Shown: piece by piece, positions 34,760 to 43,326 of the stretch
Layout of the letters: every line of letters starts with the position of its first letter
Position numbering within the stretch: position 1 is the first letter of the stretch
Source of the DNA: Zhongshania aquatica
Lineage (GTDB): Bacteria > Pseudomonadota > Gammaproteobacteria > Pseudomonadales > Spongiibacteraceae
DNA: 64,000 nt
Assembly (NCBI RefSeq): GCF_027257955.1
Contig: NZ_JANZNQ010000016.1
Span: 1-64,000 of the forward strand
Direction of reading: 5' to 3'
The notes under the pieces: generated by a model
The model's input: the letters and a program-made list of their open reading frames with translations, nothing else
Told to the model about the DNA's origin: nothing
The model's database searches: none
Position numbers and translations under genes: made by a program

Positions 34760-35443
34760 TTATCCCCCTTTTGAAACCGGTATTAGTGCCCCAGATATTG
34801 ATCGCGCGGCAGCTGAAGATAAAAATTGAATCACGTCGGCGATGGATTCAGGTTTTACCCAGCTACTTGTGTCGGCGTCAGGCATCGCTGCACGATTCGC
34901 CTTTGTGTCGATAGTGCTGGGCAAGATAGCGTTTACCGTTGTATTGGTGTCTGCCAGTTCTTTGGCCAGAGATTCGGTGAGTTTGTGTATGCTTGCTTTA
35001 GAAGAAGCATAGGCGCCCATACCTGCATCCGCTGATAATGCGCCTATGGCGCCGATATTGATGATTCTACCTGCGCGACTTTGTTTTATTTCTGGCAGTG
35101 CCGCTTTGGTCATCGACACCGCAGTTAACAAATTCATTCCGAACATCCGCTCCCAGTCCGATAGTTCACTGTTGTCTAGCATCCCCCAGGAGAATCCGCC
35201 TGCGATATTTACCAGTACATCTATGCCGCCGAATTTGTCCTTCACCGCGTTCGTGACCTTCTGGCAATCTAGGGGTTTGGTGAGGTCTACACCGGCTAGA
35301 TCCAGCGTGTGATCAATGATGGTGGCTGGCGCCGAGGCAAAGTCTACTCGGCAAACATTATGACCATTTAGCGAAAACGCATGTGATACCGCTGTGCCTA
35401 GTTCGCCAAACCCTCCGGTTACGATGATGTTTAATTGGGTCAT
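34760..35443 (-). CDS. SDR family oxidoreductase
   Basis: The 227-residue protein is a classical short-chain dehydrogenase. It has the glycine motif TGGFGELG (10-17), NIAGG for the central strand, and the active-site YASSKAS with Tyr-x3-Lys. The C-terminus keeps SGALIPVSKGG. It is small for an SDR but complete. It is the last gene of a minus-strand run of ADC-like protein, FolE, SDR, SDR. The substrate is unknown; a keto or hydroxy intermediate, or a pterin, are possibilities from the context. It is followed by a relic region without genes. Confidence 0.82.
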   Translation of the reverse strand: MTQLNIIVTGGFGELGTAVSHAFSLNGHNVCRVDFASAPATIIDHTLDLAGVDLTKPLDCQKVTNAVKDKFGGIDVLVNIAGGFSWGMLDNSELSDWERMFGMNLLTAVSMTKAALPEIKQSRAGRIINIGAIGALSADAGMGAYASSKASIHKLTESLAKELADTNTTVNAILPSTIDTKANRAAMPDADTSSWVKPESIADVIQFLSSAAARSISGALIPVSKGG

Positions 35444-35476
35444 GTGTGAATCTCCAGTGTTATATATTTGACGGGC

Positions 35477-36490
35477 TCAATTAGATTTCTCTAAGGAGGT
35501 AATTTGTCGTGCAGATTCAAGAATTGAATTTCTAATATCCCGTGGCGACCAAGCTAAGATGTTCTTCGCTTTATTTGCTGATGTTATACGTTTCTGCCCT
35601 AGGATTCTTGTGGTGTTTCTGGCTTCTGCATTGAATAGACCAAAGAGCTGAGTAAGAAAGTTGGGTAGTTCAATGCGGGGTGCTTTTTTATAACCATTTT
35701 TTCGGAGTAGTTTGGCGACATCTTTGAGCCACATTTCCCGCTCGGAGACAATTAAGCGCTCGCCGTCTGAGTGGTCGTTTTGCATTGCCAGTACATGGGC
35801 TTCGGCGACGTCGCGAACATCTACATAGCCAAAGTGCAAGGCGATTGTTACAGGTGTGGAGCCATCGATCATTCTCTTAATGATGTCATTTGATACGCCT
35901 AAATCGTCGCTTAGAGATGGCCCAACAATCATGCTCGGATTGATGACAGTCAGTGCCATCTTTGAATTTTCTCCAGCGCTTGATACGAATGCCCACGCGG
36001 CGAGTTCCGCCATGGTTTTACTTTTAAAGTAGGTAGATACTCTCGCTAATGCTGGGTCAGTCCAGTCATTTTCGCTAAAGGATTCCGCCTTGCTGGTATT
36101 TTCGGTAATGGCGCCGCAGGAGGATGTGAGGACGACTTTTTTTACACCGGCCTCGCTGGCAGCACGCAGTACCCTTAAAGTACCGTCGCTTGCCATGTTT
36201 ATCCAATGCTCAGGATCTTTCGGTTCGCCGATAAAAAACGGTGATGCGACGTGCAGTACATAGTCGCAGCCGTCTGTTGCATCCTTCCAGCCCGCGTCGT
36301 CGGCAAGATCGGCTTCTAATAGCGACAGATTTTCATGGCTAATGTTGGCTTTGGACAGCGACTCTCGTATTTCGGCTTCTCTGCTTAAAGACCGAACTGT
36401 GCCTTTTACTAAATACCCCTGTGCTAATAATTGCGCGACGCAATGCAGGCCAAGGTAGCCTGATGCGCCTGTAACTAGTACGCACTCCAT
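35477..36490 (-). CDS. Extended SDR, dihydroflavonol-4-reductase-like
   Basis: From ATG 36490, preceded by AAGGAAG, the protein has about 337 residues. It starts MECVLVTGASGYLG with the NAD(P) motif TGASGYLG. It has DYVLHVASPFF, typical of cinnamoyl-CoA or dihydroflavonol reductase-like enzymes, and Tyr-x3-Lys in TYFKSKTMAE. Family members reduce ketones or CoA esters of aromatic or steroid-like compounds. Upstream TTG at 36505 overlaps the FolE stop but lacks a ribosome site. The gene follows folE by 11 bases, so it is co-transcribed. Confidence 0.84.
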   Translation of the reverse strand: MECVLVTGASGYLGLHCVAQLLAQGYLVKGTVRSLSREAEIRESLSKANISHENLSLLEADLADDAGWKDATDGCDYVLHVASPFFIGEPKDPEHWINMASDGTLRVLRAASEAGVKKVVLTSSCGAITENTSKAESFSENDWTDPALARVSTYFKSKTMAELAAWAFVSSAGENSKMALTVINPSMIVGPSLSDDLGVSNDIIKRMIDGSTPVTIALHFGYVDVRDVAEAHVLAMQNDHSDGERLIVSEREMWLKDVAKLLRKNGYKKAPRIELPNFLTQLFGLFNAEARNTTRILGQKRITSANKAKNILAWSPRDIRNSILESARQITSLEKSN

Positions 36491-36501
36491 ATGTTCTTCC
36501 T

Positions 36502-37044
36502 TCAAAGATTTATTAGTGAGAGAAATTCATTGCGGGTGGCTTGATTCGTTTTAAATTCACCAATCATTGCAGAGGTGCGCATCACCGAGTTTTGCTTTTG
36601 CACACCGCGCATCATCATGCACATATGGCTGGCTTCAATAATAACGCCAACACCGAGCGCGTTCGTTACTTCCATTATTGTGTCGGCGATTTGGGTGGTT
36701 AGTTGTTCTTGAATTTGAAGGCGTCGCGAGTAGAGATCGACAACTCTCGCGATCTTAGATAATCCTAATACCTTTCCGTTGGGTATATAGGCCACATGTG
36801 CTTTGCCGATAAAGGGTAATAAATGGTGTTCACAAAGTGAATACAGTTCGATGTTCGAAACCACAACCATTTCATTGGCGTCTGAAGTGAAGAGCGCGCC
36901 GTTTATGACTTCGTCTATGGTTTTTTTGTAGCCTTCGGTCAAGTATTGCATTGCCTTGGCAGCGCGTAATGGCGTGTCAATCAGACCGTCTCGGTTAACA
37001 TCTTCACCGACTGACTTGATGATTTCAAAATAGGATTTTTCCAT
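36502..37044 (-). CDS. folE: GTP cyclohydrolase I
   Basis: The 180-residue protein matches FolE: zinc ligands C71 and H74 in [11 protein letters not shown]142 in [10 protein letters not shown], plus [14 protein letters not shown]. It makes dihydroneopterin triphosphate from GTP. A folate role is usual, but here it sits inside a run of catabolic genes: an ADC-like gene upstream and two SDRs downstream. This suggests a dedicated paralogue providing a pterin cofactor, for example for an aromatic hydroxylase. No such hydroxylase was seen in the window. A housekeeping copy elsewhere is likely. Confidence 0.9.
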   Translation of the reverse strand: MEKSYFEIIKSVGEDVNRDGLIDTPLRAAKAMQYLTEGYKKTIDEVINGALFTSDANEMVVVSNIELYSLCEHHLLPFIGKAHVAYIPNGKVLGLSKIARVVDLYSRRLQIQEQLTTQIADTIMEVTNALGVGVIIEASHMCMMMRGVQKQNSVMRTSAMIGEFKTNQATRNEFLSLINL

Positions 37045-37204
37045 AAGTTACTTGGCTACTATTCTTGTTTTTATTGATTTCGCTTAAAGATATTGAGCGA
37101 GGAAACATTGCATTGATGGTGGAAAAGCCACCTCCATCACTACTACTTGCTGGAGATGACTTTTCCGCACAGTCGTCTACATCACATAGACCGAATGTCG
37201 AGAG

Positions 37205-37978
37205 TTACTTCTTTTTTGGTGGTGCACCTAGATGGCCTGGCCATCTGCTGCCGCCTATGGTGTCTACAAAGGGCCAAAATGCTTTTGGATCTAGCTCGCC
37301 AGCGATCGTGACTGACCGGCTTCGATATTCTGGCCACCATAAATGAGATGAGATCTGTTCTCTTAATGGTAGCATCGTGGCAATCGGGTCCCATGGGCTG
37401 TCAAGCAGCGTCAGTTTGCCGTCGAGGGCCAAGCGGTAGCCGGGGCCGTACTTGCCATGCACTTTAACGACGTGGGGTGGAAAGTCATAGCCTTCTTCGC
37501 CGCCCACTTTGCGAGAATATTTTGTCCACCATTCAAACCGCTCTGGGTCGCCCTTGATCTGGTCTTCTTCCCCCACCGTGGCAGTGAAATTAAGAAAGGT
37601 ATAGCCCTGATGATGACAACGTGCAGTAACGTTCGGTCCAAGGCGATAGTATTCAGTAGTAGCCGGGAATTTTGGCTGGCCATTCATCATGACGCTGATA
37701 TGAATCGCTGCTTCCTGATCAATGCCGTAGCCGATGGCATATTCGCCACTTTGGCCTTGATAGTCTGCATTTACGGTAATGAGAACCCCATATTCAGGTT
37801 CTTCGTTCACCGGAAGATTGTATATAGTCAGGTTGACGTTCGGAGTTTCACCGGGATCTATGCCTGGCGGTAACAGCTTTGCTATCGCTTCTTTATCTGT
37901 GCGATACACAATCTTTAGCATTGGCCACTGTGAAATCTCACCGGGAGTTGTCTGTGGCGCTTTCGCGGGATCTGTCAT
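37205..37978 (-). CDS. Acetoacetate-decarboxylase-fold protein
   Basis: The 257-residue protein matches the ADC superfamily: KLLPPGIDP in the first part, then DYQGQSGEYAIGYGID and the GQPKFPATTEYYRLG block (100-114). In acetoacetate decarboxylase this block reads G-(F/Y)-P-K-K and the second Lys forms the Schiff base. Here only K103 remains and the next residue is Phe. It may therefore be an aldolase, dehydratase or other superfamily enzyme rather than a true decarboxylase. It is the first gene of the run with folE and two SDRs. Confidence 0.75.
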   Translation of the reverse strand: MTDPAKAPQTTPGEISQWPMLKIVYRTDKEAIAKLLPPGIDPGETPNVNLTIYNLPVNEEPEYGVLITVNADYQGQSGEYAIGYGIDQEAAIHISVMMNGQPKFPATTEYYRLGPNVTARCHHQGYTFLNFTATVGEEDQIKGDPERFEWWTKYSRKVGGEEGYDFPPHVVKVHGKYGPGYRLALDGKLTLLDSPWDPIATMLPLREQISSHLWWPEYRSRSVTIAGELDPKAFWPFVDTIGGSRWPGHLGAPPKKK

Positions 37979-38620
37979 GTTAAGTAGACCTCTTCTATCT
38001 GGTAATTATTTTTAGTGGGTTTCTTTTTGGTGATCGAAATATACCCAGCAGCGAACTTGCACTGCCGCGTTCTGTAGTCGACGCTGGAGATACTAGCACT
38101 TGAAATTCTGTTCTATAAGGAATCAAACGTAATATGACTGTTCTCAGCCTTGGGCCAATGATGCCTCGTCGATTGTGCGCTATTCAGCGACAATGAGTTT
38201 ACATTGGGTGCTTTATTGTTATGACTGCGTCGAGATAAAGTCGTGTAATCGAATCGTCGCGTGTGTGAGTACTCGGGGCGTATAGGAAATAATAAGTGAA
38301 GTGACCCTTGGTTCCTCAGTGTTGGGTTGAGTGCTGTAAATGATCTATGGCCCCCGAAGATGCACGATTAATGAAGTCATCATGTAGCCACTTGGTTTAA
38401 CGATTTCCGAGATACTAGTAATTTCAGATTCCGTTGCGGTAATGAGCGAATTCAATAGTTAATGTGGTTGCTAGGGCTGAATTAATAAAAATTAACGATT
38501 GGGTTCACCTGCAAACTTGAGTGCTAGTATCCGGTCATCATGAATAAATGGTTTTGGCTTTGAATCAGGTGAAGTGGATAAAGCATGATCCTAAATTCAA
38601 TGAATTATAAGTGCTAGCCA
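37979..38620. other. Long intergenic region without identified genes
   Basis: About 640 bases separate the ADC-like gene (minus) from an SDR fragment (plus). It should hold the promoter of the ADC-folE-SDR run. I saw no tRNA, no terminator with a U-tract, no palindromic operator of note and no convincing coding frame. It may include decayed coding sequence belonging to the fragment that starts at 38621. Confidence 0.45.
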
Positions 38621-38833
38621 TTGGGAGTAAGTGTGGATAATTTTCAGGGACTAACAGCGGTTGCAACAGGCTCAGTCAGTTCCTTGGTCGCTGCGGCCGG
38701 TATGGCTTTTAATGCGATCAGAGAAAATAAATTCTGGATATTTACGCACCCATTTAATGGCTATTACAAAGGTTTGACAGACGCACTTCTAAATGGGGAG
38801 AATCCTAGCTATAGCGATGTAGAATTCGACTAA
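38621..38833 (+). pseudogene. C-terminal remnant of an SDR family protein
   Basis: The 70-residue frame contains AIRENKFWIFTHP followed by LLNGENP. This is the typical C-terminus of a group of SDRs (about 270-290 residues) that end with an R-E-x-F-x-I-x-T-H-P motif. The N-terminal Rossmann part is missing upstream. The SDR at 46425 has a related ending (NNNFWIRP). The remnant is probably what is left of a deleted dehydrogenase gene. An annotation as a small independent gene is possible but less likely. Confidence 0.6.
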
Positions 38834-38870
38834 CAATAAAGCTGGGAATTGAGCCCGCAAAAGGAGCTAT

Positions 38871-39806
38871 GTGTCTAAATTCGTGAGTTCGTCAATTGGT
38901 AGATGGGATGGTATCGACGAGTTTGTTCAGTCGGTTTCATCGGGAAGTTTTACTGCAGCGGCAGAAAACTTAGGGGTTTCTAAGTCCTATGTGAGTAAGC
39001 AAGTTGGAAAACTTGAAGATAGGTTGAATGCAAGGTTACTTCAGCGCTCAACTAGGCAGTTGGCGCTGACCGATGTCGGCGAAATCTTCTATCAAGAATG
39101 TCTTACGCTGTCGAGAAGGTTTGAAAATCTCGAGTCAGTGATATCGGAAATGCAGAATAGTCCTAAGGGTATTCTAAAGGTGGCGATAAATTGCCGTTTT
39201 GGTGTGCAGTATATGGCCGGAGCGATTGCGTCATTTGCGCGGCTTCATCCTGATATGTCTATCACTGTGCATTCTAGTTTCCGAGACGTTGACCTGATTG
39301 CCGAAGGGTATGACTTAACCATACGTTATGGTGAATTAGAAGATTCATCGCTGGTGGCTAGAAAGTTGGGGGGTTATACGATGAGCTTGTATGCGTCTCA
39401 GGCCTATTGGGATCAATACGGAATGCCGCTGAATGTCGACGATCTTCAGCATTACAATTCATTGTGCACGCCCGACAGAAATTGGCATTTTAGTGCCTCC
39501 AGAGTAGTGAATAAAGTTCGGGTTACCGGCAATTGGATCAGCGAGGATGGCGCGGCGTTGAAAGCGGCGGCAATGGCTGGCATAGGCATAGTTCAGTTGC
39601 CTGATTTTTTTGTTGCGAATGAGGTTGAGTCTGGTGAATTGGTGAGGCTTCCGCGGCCTTGGAATTTTTACTGGCGAACTGCCTGGGCCGTATATTCTGG
39701 GAATCAACATCTTTCGGCGAAGATCCGGTTTTTCATCGACTTCTTGTGCAAAAGTATGGCTGGTGAAGCTTGGCTAGAGAATAAAAATCTGTTTCATAAG
39801 GTGTGA
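38871..39806 (+). CDS. LysR family transcriptional regulator
   Basis: The 311-residue protein starts with GTG at 38871 after an AAGGAG site. It has a LysR winged helix at about 13-70 (GSFTAAAENLGVSKSYVSKQVGKLEDRLNARLLQRSTR) and a substrate-binding domain with a typical RYGELEDSSLVARKLG. The group is close to CrgA/PA-type LysR proteins. It is 110 bases upstream of the small protein at 39916 and on the same strand as the meta-cleavage operon. It is thus the best candidate regulator of that operon. Its effector is unknown. Confidence 0.9.
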   Translation: MSKFVSSSIGRWDGIDEFVQSVSSGSFTAAAENLGVSKSYVSKQVGKLEDRLNARLLQRSTRQLALTDVGEIFYQECLTLSRRFENLESVISEMQNSPKGILKVAINCRFGVQYMAGAIASFARLHPDMSITVHSSFRDVDLIAEGYDLTIRYGELEDSSLVARKLGGYTMSLYASQAYWDQYGMPLNVDDLQHYNSLCTPDRNWHFSASRVVNKVRVTGNWISEDGAALKAAAMAGIGIVQLPDFFVANEVESGELVRLPRPWNFYWRTAWAVYSGNQHLSAKIRFFIDFLCKSMAGEAWLENKNLFHKV

Positions 39807-39915
39807 TATTTTTAATTTAGAGGGGTAAATTTATAGATGTGTTCTTTTATGAATTAATACTTTATTTAAAACAAATTCAATATAAAGCCACGTAAAATTA
39901 AAGAGAGGAATAGCG

Positions 39916-40215
39916 ATGAGTGTTGAAGGATCTTGGGACGTAGTATTGAATACGCCTATGGGTAAGCAAAAGGGAAAGATGACTGTTTCCGTTAATGGTG
40001 ATGAGCTACTTGGTGAAATCCAATCGCCTATGGGTAACATTCCTATGAAAGAAGGGAAGTTGGATGGTGATAAAGCGACATGGCTTTGCGGTGTGACAAA
40101 ACCAATTTCGATGAATCTCGAATTTGATGTTTTGTTTGAGGGAGACGTCTTTAAAGGTACAGTTAAGGTAGGGCCAATGGGTAAGAATGTTGTTGAAGGA
40201 AAGCGAGCCTCGTAA
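39916..40215 (+). CDS. Conserved small protein of unknown function, 99 residues
   Basis: The frame starts at ATG 39916 with a GAGAGG ribosome site. The protein is an alternation of short strands: EGSWDVVLNTPMGKQKGKM, then GEIQSPMGNIPMKEG, and a C-terminal VGPMGKNVVEGKR. This suggests a small beta barrel, lipocalin- or streptavidin-like. Similar proteins accompany catabolic clusters in other bacteria as far as I recall, but none has a known role. There is no signal peptide. It lies between the LysR gene and a convergent ferredoxin gene. Confidence 0.75.
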   Translation: MSVEGSWDVVLNTPMGKQKGKMTVSVNGDELLGEIQSPMGNIPMKEGKLDGDKATWLCGVTKPISMNLEFDVLFEGDVFKGTVKVGPMGKNVVEGKRAS

Positions 40216-40350
40216 GTAATTGGTTTGGTTTTCTTGGGCCATTTCTAGGTCGCAGAGCTTGCCTCGGCGACCTCTTTGTGGCCAATTTGACAGGCGCATG
40301 ATTTTATCCACTTGATAAATTGGCGGATTTAAAACATTTTTCAAACCTGT

Positions 40351-40644
40351 TCATGGATTGTAAGGTTGCAGTGTAAGCGCGTTCTCGGGGCATGCATCGA
40401 TACAGAGTTTGCACGCATGACAGGCGGAGGGATTTACTACAAACGCTTGCATTCCTCCGTGGTTGAATGCCTTTATTTTACCAATGATTGAAAGATTGGC
40501 GCGTTGTTCTTTTGATATTTTGGCAACTTCGAATACATCGAATGGACAAACCTGCACACAATCGTCCTTTCCCTCGCAGCGGTTCCGGTTAACTACAGGT
40601 GCTACTCTGCCCGATATGCCGCTACAAGATTCTTTTTTATTCAT
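40351..40644 (-). CDS. Ferredoxin with two iron-sulfur motifs
   Basis: The 97-residue protein has a first motif C23-x5-C29-x3-C33-P and a complete second motif C75-x2-C78-x2-C81-x3-C85-P. The first is a variant of the usual spacing, as in 7Fe-type or CEGKxDCVxVCP-type ferredoxins. An insertion of about 40 residues separates them. It would carry electrons to a redox enzyme; the Rieske oxygenase at 42173 needs such a partner, but the reductase is not in this window. It is divergent from the meta-cleavage operon across a 320-base gap. Confidence 0.85.
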   Translation of the reverse strand: MNKKESCSGISGRVAPVVNRNRCEGKDDCVQVCPFDVFEVAKISKEQRANLSIIGKIKAFNHGGMQAFVVNPSACHACKLCIDACPENALTLQPYNP

Positions 40645-40964
40645 GTTTTATTGTCCGTATTGATAATTTATATACTTTTGAAGAATAAAAATATTGAAAT
40701 TTAATTATAAATACGATCATAGAGTACAGCTGTATATTTTTACAATAGTTAAATATATTTGAGTTTCCATTATGATGAATTTCGCTCTCATCCATATACT
40801 TTCGATTGTGAAAATCGCGCATATGACGCCATTCGTGACCGTTTAGGCTCTATTTAAAAGTTATTGTCTCTCACTCGTGAACAATGTAATTACATTTAGA
40901 TTCTTCTCGCGTCAGATTTGCTGAACTATAGTTTGCGAATGTTGGTGTTAATAGAGAATAAAAA
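40645..40964. promoter_or_regulatory. Divergent promoter region of the meta-cleavage operon
   Basis: The 320-base gap between ferredoxin and amidohydrolase is very AT-rich. It contains a perfect 14-base palindrome AATGTAATTACATT at 40883-40896, about 68 bases before the amidohydrolase ATG. This is a candidate operator for the LysR protein or another regulator. No gene was found in the region. Confidence 0.5.
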
Positions 40965-42140
40965 ATGGATCGTTATCTAATCGTATCTACAGATGGTCAC
41001 GCAGGGCTCCCAATGGAGCGTTACAGGGACTATTTAGAATCAAAATATCACGCAGCTTTCGATGAGGCTCTGCCGATTCAGAGAGAAAAGACTCGTAAGG
41101 CCGAAGAGTTCTTGTTGTTAACTGATTTTAATGACAAGTGGCGTGAGCAGGTCGAAGACAATTTGTCTGGCGCGTGGGATGGCGCGGTTCGCAATAAAGT
41201 TATTGATAAAGACGGTGTTGCGGCGGAAGTGTTGTTCCCAGACGGAATTACTGAAATGAATGCGCCTCCATTTGGTGCGGATTTGGGGTTGCGTCCTTGG
41301 GGAGTGGATCCAGAGTTACAGTGGGCGGGTGCGCGAGCGCATAACCGTTGGATGGCGGAGTTCATGAAGGAAGATCCGATTCGTAGAATCGGTGTTGCGA
41401 TAGTGTTGATGCTATACGATGTGGATGAGGCCTTAAATGAAGTTAAATGGGCCCATAAAAATGGCTTTCGGGGGATTCTCATTCCGCCACTGATGGGCGA
41501 TAGAGACGCGTATAACCACCCTAAGTATTACCCTATTTGGGAATACTGTCAGGAATACGGAATAGTAGTTCACACTCATTCTGGTCCATCGCCTGATTAT
41601 GACTACACTTTGCCAGGCGCTATTGGGGTGTTCGTTACAGAATTTGCGTGGTGGGCTGCGCGTCCGCTGTGGTTTATGATCTTTGGTGGTGTGTTTGAGC
41701 TTTTCCCACGATTGAAGTTTGCTTTAACGGAAGTTAGTGAGTTCTGGATACCGCATTTGATGGAGCTGATGGATGTTCGTGCTTCGGTTAAGCATACTTC
41801 AGGTAAATTGGGTGACTTCAGAAGTAATTTAACGATGGCGCCGAGTGAGTATTTCAAACGAAATGTTTGGGTGGGTGCGTCCGCTCTCTTTGATGAAGGC
41901 TCAACGGCTGTTCGCCATGAAATCGGTATAAATAATGTTATGTGGGGCACTGACTATCCGCATCCGGAGGGCAGTTGGCCGAATACGCACGACAAGATGG
42001 TTAAGTACTTAAAGGGTGTTCCTGAGACTGAGCTAAAGCTAATGCTAAGTACCAACGCCATTGAGTGTTACAACTTGGATGAGGCTGAATTAAACAAGAT
42101 TGCGGCGCGTATTGGGCCCTTGAAATCTGTTTTTGCGTAA
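40965..42140 (+). CDS. Amidohydrolase family 2 metal-dependent hydrolase (ACMSD-like)
   Basis: The 391-residue protein has metal-binding features of the amidohydrolase-2 group: D10-x-H12, H203 in HTHSG, and D330 in WGTDYPHPEG near the C-terminus. Members such as ACMSD and gamma-resorcylate decarboxylase act as decarboxylases or hydrolases on aromatic or ring-cleavage products. It is the first gene of the run with Rieske oxygenase, flavin monooxygenase, hydrolase, extradiol dioxygenase and SDR. It may hydrolyse or decarboxylate a ring-cleavage product. Start ATG 40965 is clear. Confidence 0.82.
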   Translation: MDRYLIVSTDGHAGLPMERYRDYLESKYHAAFDEALPIQREKTRKAEEFLLLTDFNDKWREQVEDNLSGAWDGAVRNKVIDKDGVAAEVLFPDGITEMNAPPFGADLGLRPWGVDPELQWAGARAHNRWMAEFMKEDPIRRIGVAIVLMLYDVDEALNEVKWAHKNGFRGILIPPLMGDRDAYNHPKYYPIWEYCQEYGIVVHTHSGPSPDYDYTLPGAIGVFVTEFAWWAARPLWFMIFGGVFELFPRLKFALTEVSEFWIPHLMELMDVRASVKHTSGKLGDFRSNLTMAPSEYFKRNVWVGASALFDEGSTAVRHEIGINNVMWGTDYPHPEGSWPNTHDKMVKYLKGVPETELKLMLSTNAIECYNLDEAELNKIAARIGPLKSVFA

Positions 42141-42172
42141 GTTCTAAGATAATAATTAACGAGGATAGCAGC

Positions 42173-43168
42173 GTGACTGAGCGTTTTCCTATGCCTATGC
42201 CCTACGGTTGGTTTTGTGTAGGCTTTAGCAATGAGTTAGATAAGAACGAAGTTAAAAATATCCATTATTTTGAGCGGGATATGGTTCTTTTTAGAACTGC
42301 TTCGGGAAAGCTCGGCTTGACCAGCCCTGTATGCCCTCATTTGGGGGCGCATCTTGGGCATGGGGGAACTGTTCAGGGAGAATCAATTCGATGCCCATTT
42401 CATCATTGGCATTACGACGCCGAGGGTGTGATTACAGAAATTCCTTATGCTTCGCGTATACCGCCTAAGTGGGAAGGAAAGCCCTGTCTTAAAACCTACC
42501 CGGTGTGTGAAAAGAATGGGGTCATTTGGGCCTGGTATCACCCCAATGAGACCAAGCCAGAGTACGACGTAATCGAATTGCCAGAGGCTCATGATCCGAG
42601 CTGGACGCATGAGCGTCGGTATTTTTGGGAGTTCAATTCTTGCCCTCAGGAGATCGCTGAGAACGGTGTAGATGTAGCGCATTTCCAATTTGTACACAAA
42701 ATGGAAGCGGTACCACTCGGTAAAACCGAATATGAAGGTCATATCCGACGTAGTTTAGTTACTGGAACTCATATGATTCCGGATGAGACCGGTGAGGTTA
42801 AAGAGGTAGAAATTCGCGTGAGCGTCGTCCAGAACGGGGCTGGCCAGAAGTGGACCCGGTTTACAGGGGTGGGTGACTACCTTGTACAGGTCCTTGTGAC
42901 ACCGGTCGCGAGAGAGAAGGTTGAAGTTAGATTTGCCTATAGCTATCCGGTGCATGAAAAAGGAAGCTACCTCGACGCTGTTATGGAGTATTCAATAGCG
43001 ACGACCAATGGGCAGCAAGGGTTAGAAGGTGATATTCCAATTTGGCACAACAAATTTCATCTGGTAAATCCGGTATTGTGTGACGGCGATGGTCCAATCA
43101 TGAAATTCCGAAAGTATTTTTCACAGTTTTATAATTTCGAAGTAACGGACGCTGTGAAAATAGTTTGA
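42173..43168 (+). CDS. Rieske non-heme iron oxygenase, KshA-like
   Basis: The 331-residue protein starts with GTG at 42173. The Rieske cluster ligands are C54-P-H56 and C74-x2-H77. The mononuclear iron site begins with N164-x2-D167-x2-H170-x4-H175. Length and spacing fit the KshA/VanA-like group of oxygenase alpha subunits acting alone, which hydroxylate or demethylate steroid, terpenoid or aromatic rings. Its reductase is not nearby; the ferredoxin at 40351 is a possible partner. The gene lies 32 bases after the amidohydrolase. Confidence 0.88.
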   Translation: MTERFPMPMPYGWFCVGFSNELDKNEVKNIHYFERDMVLFRTASGKLGLTSPVCPHLGAHLGHGGTVQGESIRCPFHHWHYDAEGVITEIPYASRIPPKWEGKPCLKTYPVCEKNGVIWAWYHPNETKPEYDVIELPEAHDPSWTHERRYFWEFNSCPQEIAENGVDVAHFQFVHKMEAVPLGKTEYEGHIRRSLVTGTHMIPDETGEVKEVEIRVSVVQNGAGQKWTRFTGVGDYLVQVLVTPVAREKVEVRFAYSYPVHEKGSYLDAVMEYSIATTNGQQGLEGDIPIWHNKFHLVNPVLCDGDGPIMKFRKYFSQFYNFEVTDAVKIV

Positions 43169-43326
43169 TTTTGATGTTTTAGATGGCGAAAAAATTATTT
43201 ATTTTTAACTATCAAATTATCGAGATAATAGGCTATTAATAATTTGGCAGAACCTGAGGCCACTTAATTTGGTTCTTTGCAATTATAGCTTTCGGTAAAT
43301 ACAAATAATTATTTTGGGAGTTCAAT

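Noticed and set aside
34148-34760. An intron-split tRNA-Arg
   Set aside because: No 3' half with T arm and acceptor strand occurs in the following 600 bases, so a group I intron is unlikely; truncation explains it better.
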